NCBI RefSeq assembly: GCF_027497215.1
Contig: NZ_CP114904.1
Location: forward strand, 1,922,001 to 1,986,000
Direction of reading: 5' to 3'
From: Micromonospora sp. WMMD812
GTDB taxonomy: Bacteria; Actinomycetota; Actinomycetes; Mycobacteriales; Micromonosporaceae
Length of the DNA stretch: 64,000 bases
Shown piece after piece: positions 8,768 to 15,863 of this stretch. The position numbers were made by a program, and so were the translations under genes. Numbering within the stretch: the stretch's first letter is position 1; each line of letters starts with the position of its first letter. The notes under the pieces were generated by a model. That model ran no database searches, was not told the DNA's origin, and saw nothing but the letters and a program-made list of their open reading frames with translations.

Positions 8768-9599
8768 CCTGTCGCCCCGGACCAAGCTGGTGCTCTACGG
8801 AGTGCTGCTGGTGCTGGCGATCCCGTTCGTCTTCCCGACCTGGTGGATGGTCACCTCGTCGCTGAAGCCGGTGTCGGACATCTTCGCGTTCCCACCGCAG
8901 CTGCTGCCGGTGCACCCGCGGCTGGACGCGTACCAGCGGGTGTTCGAGTTGCAGCCGTTCGGCCGGCAGTATGTGAACAGCCTCTACATCGCGCTGGTCG
9001 TCACCGTCGGCACGCTCGCCGTGTCGGCGCTGTCCGGGTACGCCTTCGCCCGGATCCGGTTCCGCGGCCAGAACGTGTTGTTCCTGGTGGTCCTCGCCGG
9101 CCTGCTCATCCCGAGCGAGGTGACGATCGTGCCGCTGTTCCAGATGTTCTTCAAGCTCGGCCTGATCGACACCCACTGGCCGCTCATCCTGGTGCCGATC
9201 CTCGGCGCTCCGAGCGTGCTGGCGACGTTCATCATGCGGCAGTTCTTCATCAGCCTCCCCGGCGAGTTGGAGGAGGCCGCCCGCGTGGACGGGCTGGGCC
9301 GCTTCGCCACCTTCTGGAAGATCGCCCTGCCGCTGTCCCGGCCCGCCCTGGGCGCGGTCGCCATCTTCACCTTCCTGCACAGCTGGAACCTCTACCTGGA
9401 GCCGATCGTGTTCCTCTCCTCGCCGGAGAAGTTCACCCTGCCCCAGGCGCTCACCCAGTTCGTCGACGCGTACGGCGGACCGATGTGGAACGTCCAGCTG
9501 GCCGCGGCGTCGATGACCGCGCTGCCGGTCCTGGTGGTGTTCGTCCTCGCCCAGAAGCAGTTCGTCGAGGGCCTGGCGCACACCGGCCTGAAGGGATGA
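8757..9599 (+). CDS. ABC sugar transporter permease, MalG type
   Basis: 280 aa, six spans; the EAA loop is ELEEAARVDGLGRFATFWKIALPL. Starts inside the end of the preceding permease gene (11-bp overlap), and its stop overlaps the ROK kinase start as ATGA. Second subunit of the importer channel. Confidence 0.93.
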   Translation: MSRDLSPRTKLVLYGVLLVLAIPFVFPTWWMVTSSLKPVSDIFAFPPQLLPVHPRLDAYQRVFELQPFGRQYVNSLYIALVVTVGTLAVSALSGYAFARIRFRGQNVLFLVVLAGLLIPSEVTIVPLFQMFFKLGLIDTHWPLILVPILGAPSVLATFIMRQFFISLPGELEEAARVDGLGRFATFWKIALPLSRPALGAVAIFTFLHSWNLYLEPIVFLSSPEKFTLPQALTQFVDAYGGPMWNVQLAAASMTALPVLVVFVLAQKQFVEGLAHTGLKG

Positions 9600-10495
9600 G
9601 TCACCCGGTCGTCGGCCTGGACATCGGCGGCACGAAGACGCTGGCCGCGCTGGTCGGCCCGGACGGAAAGCCGCGCGACCAGCGTCACGCGCCCACTCCC
9701 GCCCGGTCCGGGCCGGCCGCCGTGCTCGACACCGCCGCGCGGCTCGCGGCGGACCTGCTCCCGGCCGCCGGCAGCGGACCGCTCGGGGTGGGCACCGCGG
9801 GCACCGTCGACCCGGCGACCGGCACCATCCGGTACGCGACCGGCAGCCTGCCGGGCTGGACCGGCACACCGGTCGCCGAGGCGCTGGCCGCCCGCCTCGG
9901 CCGCCCGGTCCGGGTCGCGAACGACGTGCACGCCGCCGCGCTCGCCGAATGCTGGGTCGGCGCCGGCCGGGACAGCCGGCACCTGCTGCTGGTCGCGGTG
10001 GGCACCGGGCTGGGCGGGGCCCTGGTCCGCGACGGTCACGTCGAGACGGGCGCCCGAAGCGCCTCCGGTGGGGTGGGTCACCTGCCGACGCCGGGCGCCG
10101 AACGGCTGCGCTGCGGCTGCGGCCGCTACGGACACCTGGAGGCCATCGCGTCCGGCACCGGGCTCGCCGCCGCGTACGCCGAGGAGACCGGCGAACGGGT
10201 CAGCGGGCGGGCGGTCGCCGACCGCGCGGCGGCCGGCGACCCGACGGCACGGCAGGTGGTCGACCGGGCCGGCGCCGCGCTCGGCCGGGCCCTCGCCGGG
10301 CTGGTGGCGCTGCTCGACCCCGGCGCGGTCCTGCTGGCCGGCGGGGCGGCCGAGACCCTGCTGCCCGCCGCGGCAGCCGCCTACGCGGCGGACCTGCCGC
10401 CCGCCTGGGCCCACGTGCCCCTGCGACCCGCCGCGCTCGGCCCCCACGCGGTCGCCGTGGGGGCCGCTCGGTTGGCGATGGACGGACGACCGTGA
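9596..10495 (+). CDS. ROK-family sugar kinase (ManNAc/glucokinase-like)
   Basis: 299 aa, ATG start overlapping the permease stop (ATGA). Phosphate-binding motif GLDIGGTKTLAAL at residues 6-18; catalytic segment VANDVHAAALAECWVGAG with the general-base Asp; GTGLGGALV; zinc-type motif CGCGRYGHLE, where the usual last Cys of CxCGxxGC is His. In a gene run with a NanE-like epimerase the parsimonious role is ManNAc kinase (NanK), producing ManNAc-6-phosphate, but ROK specificity cannot be read from motifs alone. Its stop overlaps an alternative GTG of the next gene. Confidence 0.85.
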   Translation: MSHPVVGLDIGGTKTLAALVGPDGKPRDQRHAPTPARSGPAAVLDTAARLAADLLPAAGSGPLGVGTAGTVDPATGTIRYATGSLPGWTGTPVAEALAARLGRPVRVANDVHAAALAECWVGAGRDSRHLLLVAVGTGLGGALVRDGHVETGARSASGGVGHLPTPGAERLRCGCGRYGHLEAIASGTGLAAAYAEETGERVSGRAVADRAAAGDPTARQVVDRAGAALGRALAGLVALLDPGAVLLAGGAAETLLPAAAAAYAADLPPAWAHVPLRPAALGPHAVAVGAARLAMDGRP

Positions 10496-10512
10496 CGGAG
10501 GGAACCACACCG

Positions 10513-11199
10513 GTGAGCGTGCTCGACGACCTGGCCGGCGGGCTGATCGTGTCCTGCCAACCACTGCCCGACGACCCCGACGACCCGATGCGCGACCCCT
10601 ACGTCCAGGCGCGGGTGGCCGCCGCCGTGGTCCGGGGCGGCGCGGTGGCGGTCCGCGCCAACGGGCCGGCCGACGTCCGGGCAATCCGCGCCACGGTCGA
10701 CGTGCCGGTCATCGGCCTGTACAAGCACGGCACCGCCGACGTCTTCATCACCCCGACCGCAGGGCACGCGGTCGAGGTGGCGCTGGCCGGGGCCCACCTC
10801 GTCGCGGTGGACGCCACCGACCGGCCCCGCCCCGACCGGCGGACCTTCGCCGACACCGTCCGTGCGCTCCGCGACCGGACCAGCGCCCTGGTCCTCGCCG
10901 ACGTCTCCACCCTCGCGGAGGGCGTGGCCGCCGTCGAGGCCGGCGCGGACGCGCTGGCCACCACCCTCTCCGGGTACACGGCGGCGAGCCCGCACACCGA
11001 TGGGCCGGACCTGGCCCTGGTCGCCCGGCTCGCCGCCGCGGTGCCGGTGCCGGTGATCGCCGAGGGCCGGTACCGGGACGCGGAACAGGCCGGCCGGGCC
11101 TTCGCGGCGGGCGCCCACGCCGTGGTGATGGGCAACGCCGTCACCTCGCCGCTGTGGATCACCCGCCGGCTGGTGGCGGCCATCCGGCCCGCCGGGTGA
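10513..11199 (+). CDS. nanE: N-acetylmannosamine-6-phosphate 2-epimerase (NanE-type)
   Basis: 228 aa TIM-barrel enzyme converting ManNAc-6-P to GlcNAc-6-P. Family motifs: GGLIVSCQPLPDDPDDPM at the N-terminus, AAAVVRGGAVAVRANG, VIGLYKHGTADVFITP with catalytic Lys, VALAGAHLVAVDAT, and near the C-terminus VIAEGRYRDAEQAGRAFAAGAHAVVMGNAVTSP. I chose the GTG at 10513 because GGAGG lies 10 nt upstream; a GTG at 10492 overlapping the kinase stop would add 7 residues. No NanA aldolase, NagA deacetylase or NagB deaminase is nearby, so downstream steps must be encoded elsewhere. Confidence 0.88.
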   Translation: MSVLDDLAGGLIVSCQPLPDDPDDPMRDPYVQARVAAAVVRGGAVAVRANGPADVRAIRATVDVPVIGLYKHGTADVFITPTAGHAVEVALAGAHLVAVDATDRPRPDRRTFADTVRALRDRTSALVLADVSTLAEGVAAVEAGADALATTLSGYTAASPHTDGPDLALVARLAAAVPVPVIAEGRYRDAEQAGRAFAAGAHAVVMGNAVTSPLWITRRLVAAIRPAG

Positions 11200-11313
11200 C
11201 CGCCCTGCGGGTGGTGGTCCCTTCGCCGGCCGGCCGGGAAACGGGGCTCGGGAGTGCCGGAAACCGGCCCACCTAAGGTGGACGGCGGAGCTTCATCACT
11301 GCTGGAGGTGCTC

Positions 11314-12300
11314 GTGGACCGGCGCGTACTGGCGCTCGACGAGGTGGCCGCCTGGTCGGGGCCGCCGCTGATCCTCTTCGTCGGGATCGACACCGGCGGC
11401 TCCCTCGTCCACCGGGTGTTCGACCGGTGGGCTGCGGTGTTGGGGCAGCCGTGGACCCTGCGCGGCGTCGACCTGCCTTCGGACACGTCGGCCGCGACCT
11501 ACCGCCGGCTCGTCGGGGCGATGCGGGACAACCCGGCGGTGCACGGCGCGGTCGTCACCGCGCACAAGCTCCGCCTGTACCGCGCCTGCGCCGCCGACCT
11601 GACCCGCAGCGACCGGCTCGTCGGCCTCACCCACGAGGTCAACAGTCTGGCGACCGCCGACGGCACCGTCACCGCGTACGCCCGGGACGCCGTGTCCCTG
11701 GCCCACGTCCTGCCGACCCTGCTCCGGCACAGCTCCGCGCACGATCGCACCGACCTGAACGTGCTCTGCCTCGGTGCCGGCGGCGCCGCCACCGCGCTGC
11801 TGCTCACCCTGCACCTCGACATCGACGCCACCGCCGGCGCCCTGGGCCCCGTCGACCCGCCGGCACGCGTCACGTTCACCGACACCCGCCCCGAGGCGCT
11901 CGACGACCTGCGGCGCGTCGCCGACCGCGCGGGCATCGACGGCACCCGGCTCTCGTACGTGCCGGTCCTCGACCCGGGGGACAACGACGCCCTGCTCGCG
12001 GACCTGCCGACCCCGGCGCTGGTGGTCAACGCCACCGGGCTCGGCAAGGACGCGCCGGGCAGCCCGCTCAGCGACAAGGCCCCACTGACCCCGGACATGG
12101 TGGCCTGGGACCTCAACTACCGTGGCGACCTCACCTTCCTGCGGCAGGCCACCGACGCGGGGGCGCACGCCGTGGACGGCTGGGACTACTTCGTCGCCGG
12201 CTGGGCCGGCGGGCTGACCGCCGTGTCCGGGATTCCGCTCACCGGCGACCTGCTTCTCCGGCTCGCCGAGGCCGCGGCCGGGCACCGCCCGCGCCGGTGA
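11314..12300 (+). CDS. Shikimate dehydrogenase-like NAD(P)-binding protein
   Basis: About 328 aa from the GTG at 11314, which has GGAGG 5 nt upstream; an ATG at 11254 would overlap the promoter region and lacks an RBS. The N-terminal part resembles the shikimate-dehydrogenase substrate domain (TYRRLVGAMRDNPAVHGAVVTAHKLRLYRAC, with the Lys of the catalytic pair). The Rossmann part has NVLCLGAGGAATALLLTL, then VVNATGLGKD and WDLNYRGDLTFL, with a C-terminal WAGGLTAVSGIPLTGDLLLRL. Divergent from aromatic-pathway AroE, which suggests a quinate- or sugar-derived substrate, unproven. It may be the last gene of the preceding operon or have its own promoter in the 114-bp gap, which contains the palindrome CCACCTAAGGTGG (11270-11282). 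Confidence 0.65.
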   Translation: MDRRVLALDEVAAWSGPPLILFVGIDTGGSLVHRVFDRWAAVLGQPWTLRGVDLPSDTSAATYRRLVGAMRDNPAVHGAVVTAHKLRLYRACAADLTRSDRLVGLTHEVNSLATADGTVTAYARDAVSLAHVLPTLLRHSSAHDRTDLNVLCLGAGGAATALLLTLHLDIDATAGALGPVDPPARVTFTDTRPEALDDLRRVADRAGIDGTRLSYVPVLDPGDNDALLADLPTPALVVNATGLGKDAPGSPLSDKAPLTPDMVAWDLNYRGDLTFLRQATDAGAHAVDGWDYFVAGWAGGLTAVSGIPLTGDLLLRLAEAAAGHRPRR

Positions 12301-12356
12301 CCGCCGCGGCCCGGCGCCGCCCGCGCTGGTAACCGCCGCGGCCCCCGGCGCCCGCG

Positions 12357-12812
12357 TCAGACGGCCGCGCCGTCGCTCAGCTCGACGGCCAGGGCGTCGA
12401 GCTGGGACGTGATGCCCTGCTGGCGCCAGGCCGGCTGCTCGTGGCCGTCCAGGTAGGTGCCCTGCTCGGTCAGCACCAGGCGGGTGCCGGCACCGTCGGG
12501 CACGAACTCCACGCTGGTGATCGAGACGGTCGCCAGCGTGTCGTCGGCCGACAGGGTGGCGCTGCACACGATCCGCTCGCCGGGTCGGATGTCCTGGTAG
12601 TGGGCCTCGAAGGTGAGCAGCTTGCCGTCGTGTCGGCCGGTCACCCGCTCCCGGCCGCCGAGCCGGAAGTCGAGCTCGTGCTCGGCGCCCTGCCCCGCGA
12701 ACCACCGGGCCTTGACGCCCGGATCCGCCCAGGCGGAGAACACGGTGGCGGGCGGGACGGGGTAGTGGCGTTCGAGCGTGAACGTCGAGTGGTTGATCGG
12801 TGCGTCGGTCAT
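12357..12812 (-). CDS. SRPBCC (AHSA1-like) ligand-binding protein
   Basis: 151 aa. Activator-of-Hsp90-like START-fold: FTLERHYPVPPATVFSAWADPGVKARWFAG at the N-terminus, GKLLTFEAHYQDIRPGERIVCSATL and TRLVLTEQGTYLDGHEQ further on. The start ATG overlaps the stop of the upstream ArsR gene (ATGA), so the two are translationally coupled, as is common for ArsR/AHSA1 pairs in actinobacteria. Role: probably binds or sequesters a small hydrophobic molecule; substrate unknown. Confidence 0.85.
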   Translation of the reverse strand: MTDAPINHSTFTLERHYPVPPATVFSAWADPGVKARWFAGQGAEHELDFRLGGRERVTGRHDGKLLTFEAHYQDIRPGERIVCSATLSADDTLATVSITSVEFVPDGAGTRLVLTEQGTYLDGHEQPAWRQQGITSQLDALAVELSDGAAV

Positions 12813-13171
12813 GATCGGTCCTCTCCTTCCGCTGCGGGGTCTGCGGGCCCGCGCCCGGTCAGCACGTCGTCGAGACGGTCCAGGCGCCGCTCCCACGTGG
12901 TGCGTTGGGCGGCGAGCCAGGCCTCGGCCGCGCGGAGCACGGCCGGCTCCACCCGGCAGGTGCGGACCCGCCCGGCCTTCTCCGAGACGACGAGACCGCT
13001 GCTCTCGAGCACTTGGAGGTGCTGGAGCACCGCGGGCAGCGACATCTCCAGCGGGCGGGCCAGCTCGCTGACCGAGGCCGGCCCGCGCACCAGCCGCTCG
13101 ACGATTCCCCGCCGGGACGGGTCGGCGAGCGCGTGGAACACCCGGTCCAGCGACCCCTGATGGTTAGGCAC
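12809..13171 (-). CDS. ArsR-family winged-helix regulator
   Basis: 120 aa from the GTG at 13171, preceded by GGGGGAAAG; an in-frame ATG at 13223 would add 17 residues of non-family sequence. The wHTH core reads SLDRVFHALADPSRRGIVERLVRGPASVSELARPLEMSLPAVLQHLQVLESSGLV. It lacks the metal-binding Cys pairs of arsenic or zinc sensors, as in SdpR/AHSA1-linked members. The upstream 13172-13223 region carries TTAAG/CTTGA half-sites (GGTTAAGCAAACACTTGAC on the gene strand) that could be its operator and include a TTGACT -35 box. Confidence 0.85.
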   Translation of the reverse strand: MPNHQGSLDRVFHALADPSRRGIVERLVRGPASVSELARPLEMSLPAVLQHLQVLESSGLVVSEKAGRVRTCRVEPAVLRAAEAWLAAQRTTWERRLDRLDDVLTGRGPADPAAEGEDRS

Positions 13172-13364
13172 ATGCTTAGCTTTCCCCCGTCGGCGACAAT
13201 AGTCAAGTGTTTGCTTAACCATTCGGGGGAGGATTGTCCGCCGCGTTTGCCGGCGCGAGGCGGGGGAAGACCCGGCCGACCGGGCCGGCCGCACCGACGG
13301 GACCCGCCGCGCCCGGCGTCCGGCAGCACCGGCGATGCCGAGGCAGACCCGAGGAGGAGCCAGG

Positions 13365-13799
13365 ATGACCGCAGGCAGGAGTTCCGTACCGGCGGGCAGC
13401 CGACCGACCGGGGCCCGGAAGGCCACCGGGGCCAAGAAGGCCCCGATGAGCCGGAAGGCCGCCGCGAAGAAGGTCGCCGCGGCCACCAAGCGGGCCACCG
13501 GCGCGAGCGCGGCCAAGACCCCCGGCGGGAAACCCACGGCGACCACGGCCCGCGTCGCCCGGAAGAAGGACACCGCCGCGACCACCGCCACGCCCACCCG
13601 CAAGCCGACGGCGAAGGCGGCCACGGCGAAGAACGCCCCGCCGAAGAAGGCCACAGCGACGAGGGCCGCGACGAAGAAGGCGGCCGCCAAGAAGGCCGCG
13701 CCCACCCGGGCCCGCACCACGTCCGCCACCCGGGCGCCGGCGAAGAAGGCCACCACCATGGAGTCGTTCGGCAACCGACGTACGCCCCGCAAGGCCTGA
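13365..13799 (+). CDS. Histone H1-like Lys/Ala-rich nucleoid protein
   Basis: 144 aa, extremely rich in Lys, Ala, Thr and Arg with repeated AAKK/ATKK/KKA motifs (RKAAAKKVAAATK, ATKKAAAKKAAP) and no predicted globular core. The ATG at 13365 has a GAGGAG ribosome-binding site, preferred over an upstream ATG at 13335. The composition resembles eukaryotic histone H1 tails and the basic tails of actinobacterial HupB/HU proteins, but no HU domain is present. Likely a DNA- or RNA-condensing protein. It is monocistronic, between the divergent ArsR gene and the convergent lipid kinase gene. Confidence 0.7.
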   Translation: MTAGRSSVPAGSRPTGARKATGAKKAPMSRKAAAKKVAAATKRATGASAAKTPGGKPTATTARVARKKDTAATTATPTRKPTAKAATAKNAPPKKATATRAATKKAAAKKAAPTRARTTSATRAPAKKATTMESFGNRRTPRKA

Positions 13800-13905
13800 C
13801 GGACCGCACACCTCGCCCAGACCGGGGCAGGTTCGCCGCGGGTAACGCGCGCGGACCGGCGGTGCCGGGTACGGACGGTGTGCGCGACGGCGAGGATCGA
13901 CGACG

Positions 13906-14838
13906 TCAGGCGCGCGGCTCGGGGCAGCACACCGTGAGCGCCCCCGGCACCGAGCGGACCTTGAGCTTGCGGATCGCGCCGCGCGCGCCACCGTCCAGTT
14001 CGTACGTCCGCGGGGCGGCGAAGCGGACCTTCACCCTGCGGGCCCGGACGATCTGGACGAACGGCGAGTCCTCGGACCGCCCGGCAGCCATCCGGCCCAG
14101 CGTGCGGGCCCAGTCGATCGCCCCGCTCGCGGTCGACACCCCCACCTCCAGGCAGCCGTCGTCCGGACGTGCGTCGTCGAACGCGGGGATGCCGCCGGTG
14201 ATCGTGCCGACGTTGCCGAACAGCACGCAGCTCGCGTCGCCGTCGAACCAGGTCGTCCCGTCCACCCGGATCCGCGTGTGCACCAGCTCGCCACGGACGT
14301 GCCGCAGCCCGGTCCAGACGTACGCCAGCCGGCCGAGCCGCCCCTTGAGATCCCGGTCCGCCTCGCGGATCAGGTCGCCGTCGAACCCGGCGCCGGCCAT
14401 CACCGCGAAGTGCTCGCCGTTGATCCGGCCCAGGTCGAGCCGCCGTCGCCGGCCGTGCAGGCCGATCCGCACCGCCTCCGCCAGGTCCTCCGGAATGTCG
14501 AGGTTGGCGGCGAAGAGGTTCGCGGTGCCGGCCGGCAGGATCGCCATGGGCGTCCCCGACCCGGCGAGCGTGTCGGCGCAGCGCTGCACCATGCCGTCCC
14601 CGCCCCAGACGAAGACCAGCTCCGCGCCCTTCTTCAGCGCCGCGCGGACCTTCTTCGGCGCCTTGCGGCTCTTCGGCACCTCGTACCAGAGCGGGTCGTC
14701 GACGCCGGCGGCGGCGAGGGTGGTCCGCAGCTCGTCGAGGCCACCGCCGAGGCTCTTGCGGCGGTGCGCGACAACCGCGACCGTGCCGAGCCCGACGGCG
14801 GTCGGGGACGTGACGGGCCAAGCGTTGCTCGTGGTCAT
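13906..14838 (-). CDS. Diacylglycerol/sphingosine kinase-family lipid kinase (DagK type)
   Basis: 310 aa. Catalytic-domain hallmarks: ELVFVWGGDGMVQRCADTLAGSG (GGDG nucleotide loop) and MAILPAGTANLFAANLDIP at about residues 85-130. The C-terminal lobe contains MAGAGFDGDLIREAD and VLFGNVGTITGGI. The ATG at 14838 begins MTTSNAWPVTSP. Such enzymes phosphorylate diacylglycerol or related lipids in actinobacterial membrane-lipid turnover. The exact lipid is not readable. Confidence 0.88.
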   Translation of the reverse strand: MTTSNAWPVTSPTAVGLGTVAVVAHRRKSLGGGLDELRTTLAAAGVDDPLWYEVPKSRKAPKKVRAALKKGAELVFVWGGDGMVQRCADTLAGSGTPMAILPAGTANLFAANLDIPEDLAEAVRIGLHGRRRRLDLGRINGEHFAVMAGAGFDGDLIREADRDLKGRLGRLAYVWTGLRHVRGELVHTRIRVDGTTWFDGDASCVLFGNVGTITGGIPAFDDARPDDGCLEVGVSTASGAIDWARTLGRMAAGRSEDSPFVQIVRARRVKVRFAAPRTYELDGGARGAIRKLKVRSVPGALTVCCPEPRA

Positions 14839-14965
14839 GGCCACGGCGTTACCCAGTCCACGTCGCCGCCAAGCGCGGCGCGGCGGCGGGTGACAGCGCC
14901 TCCCACACTGAGGGAGACCGCTTCCACGCCGCCAGGAGGGCTGCCGCCCGGAAACGGAGATCACC

Positions 14966-15820
14966 ATGACGCTGCCCGCACCGGCCCGGCGCCGTCCGCC
15001 CCGTGTCGCCATGCCGTGGCGCGCCGGTCTGGTGTTCGTGGCCGTCACCGCCGCGCTGATCGCCATCCCATCGTTGGCCCGCTCCCCCTTCGGAGTCGCG
15101 CCGGACGAGTACCACCGCGGGGCGCACGCGGTCCAGGCCCTGCTGACCACCCTCGTGGTCGGCGCCATCGTCGTGCTGGCCTGCCGGTGGCTGGACCGCC
15201 GCCCGCTCGCGGCGCGGGGGGTCACCGGACGGGGGGCGGGGCGTATGGCGGTCGTCGGGGCCGCCGCGTGGTTGCTGCCGGCGGTGCTGGCGATCGCCGG
15301 CTGCGTCGCGATCGGCTGGGTACGGGTCGATCTGGTCTTCTCCCCTGCCGAACTCCTGCCGCTGGTGGCCACGCAGGCGCTCCTCGTGCTCCTGCTCGAG
15401 GCGCTACCAGAGGAGTTCGCCTTCCGCGGCTACCTGTTCGCCAACCTCTCCGAGCGGCTGGGGCCGTGGGCGACCGTCCTGACGCAGGCCGCACTGTTCG
15501 CCACCTGCGGGGTGCTGATCGGGGCGGTCCAGGACCCGACGCGGCTGCTCATCTTCCTCGGCTTCGGGATCGGCCTCGGATACCTGCGGTTGCTCACCGG
15601 CACCATCTGGGCCGGGGTGGGCCTGCACGTGGCCTTCCAGACCGTGGCACAGCTTCTCGGTGGCACGCAGGTGCCGGCCTTCTCGGTGACCGGGCTCGGC
15701 GTACTCGAGGTCGTCGCGTACGGTCTCGTGCCGTTCGGCCTCGGCCTACCGCTCGTGGCACGCCTGCTGCGCAGCCGGCCGGCGTGGCTGCCCACGTCCG
15801 GAGCGGTGCCGTCACCGTGA
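14966..15820 (+). CDS. CPBP-family intramembrane metalloprotease (Abi/CAAX-like)
   Basis: 284 aa with about eight hydrophobic segments. Signature EALPEEFAFRGYLFANL (EExxxR, about residues 148-164) and later GLHVAFQTV supply the Glu-Glu and His ligands of the CAAX protease/bacteriocin-processing family. AGGAGG lies upstream of the ATG. Divergent from the lipid kinase gene. Substrate unknown; family roles include prenyl-protein processing and bacteriocin self-immunity. Confidence 0.85.
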   Translation: MTLPAPARRRPPRVAMPWRAGLVFVAVTAALIAIPSLARSPFGVAPDEYHRGAHAVQALLTTLVVGAIVVLACRWLDRRPLAARGVTGRGAGRMAVVGAAAWLLPAVLAIAGCVAIGWVRVDLVFSPAELLPLVATQALLVLLLEALPEEFAFRGYLFANLSERLGPWATVLTQAALFATCGVLIGAVQDPTRLLIFLGFGIGLGYLRLLTGTIWAGVGLHVAFQTVAQLLGGTQVPAFSVTGLGVLEVVAYGLVPFGLGLPLVARLLRSRPAWLPTSGAVPSP

Positions 15821-15821
15821 G

Positions 15822-15855
15822 CGGTGGGGGACGCGGCGCGGCGCGTCCCCCACCG
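15822..15855. terminator. Convergent intergenic hairpin
   Basis: Perfect 14-bp stem (CGGTGGGGGACGCG at 15822-15835 and its complement at 15842-15855), 6-nt loop, between the converging CPBP and htpG stops. No T-run, as is usual in high-GC actinobacteria. Confidence 0.75.
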
Positions 15856-15863
15856 GTCGTTCC

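Noticed and set aside
13335..13364. Earlier ATG for the histone-like gene
   Set aside because: No RBS before 13335, while GAGGAG precedes the ATG at 13365.
12809..14821. 670-codon minus-strand open frame spanning ArsR, histone-like and lipid-kinase genes
   Set aside because: Only its last 121 codons are a real gene (ArsR); the rest is antisense or out-of-frame to well supported genes.
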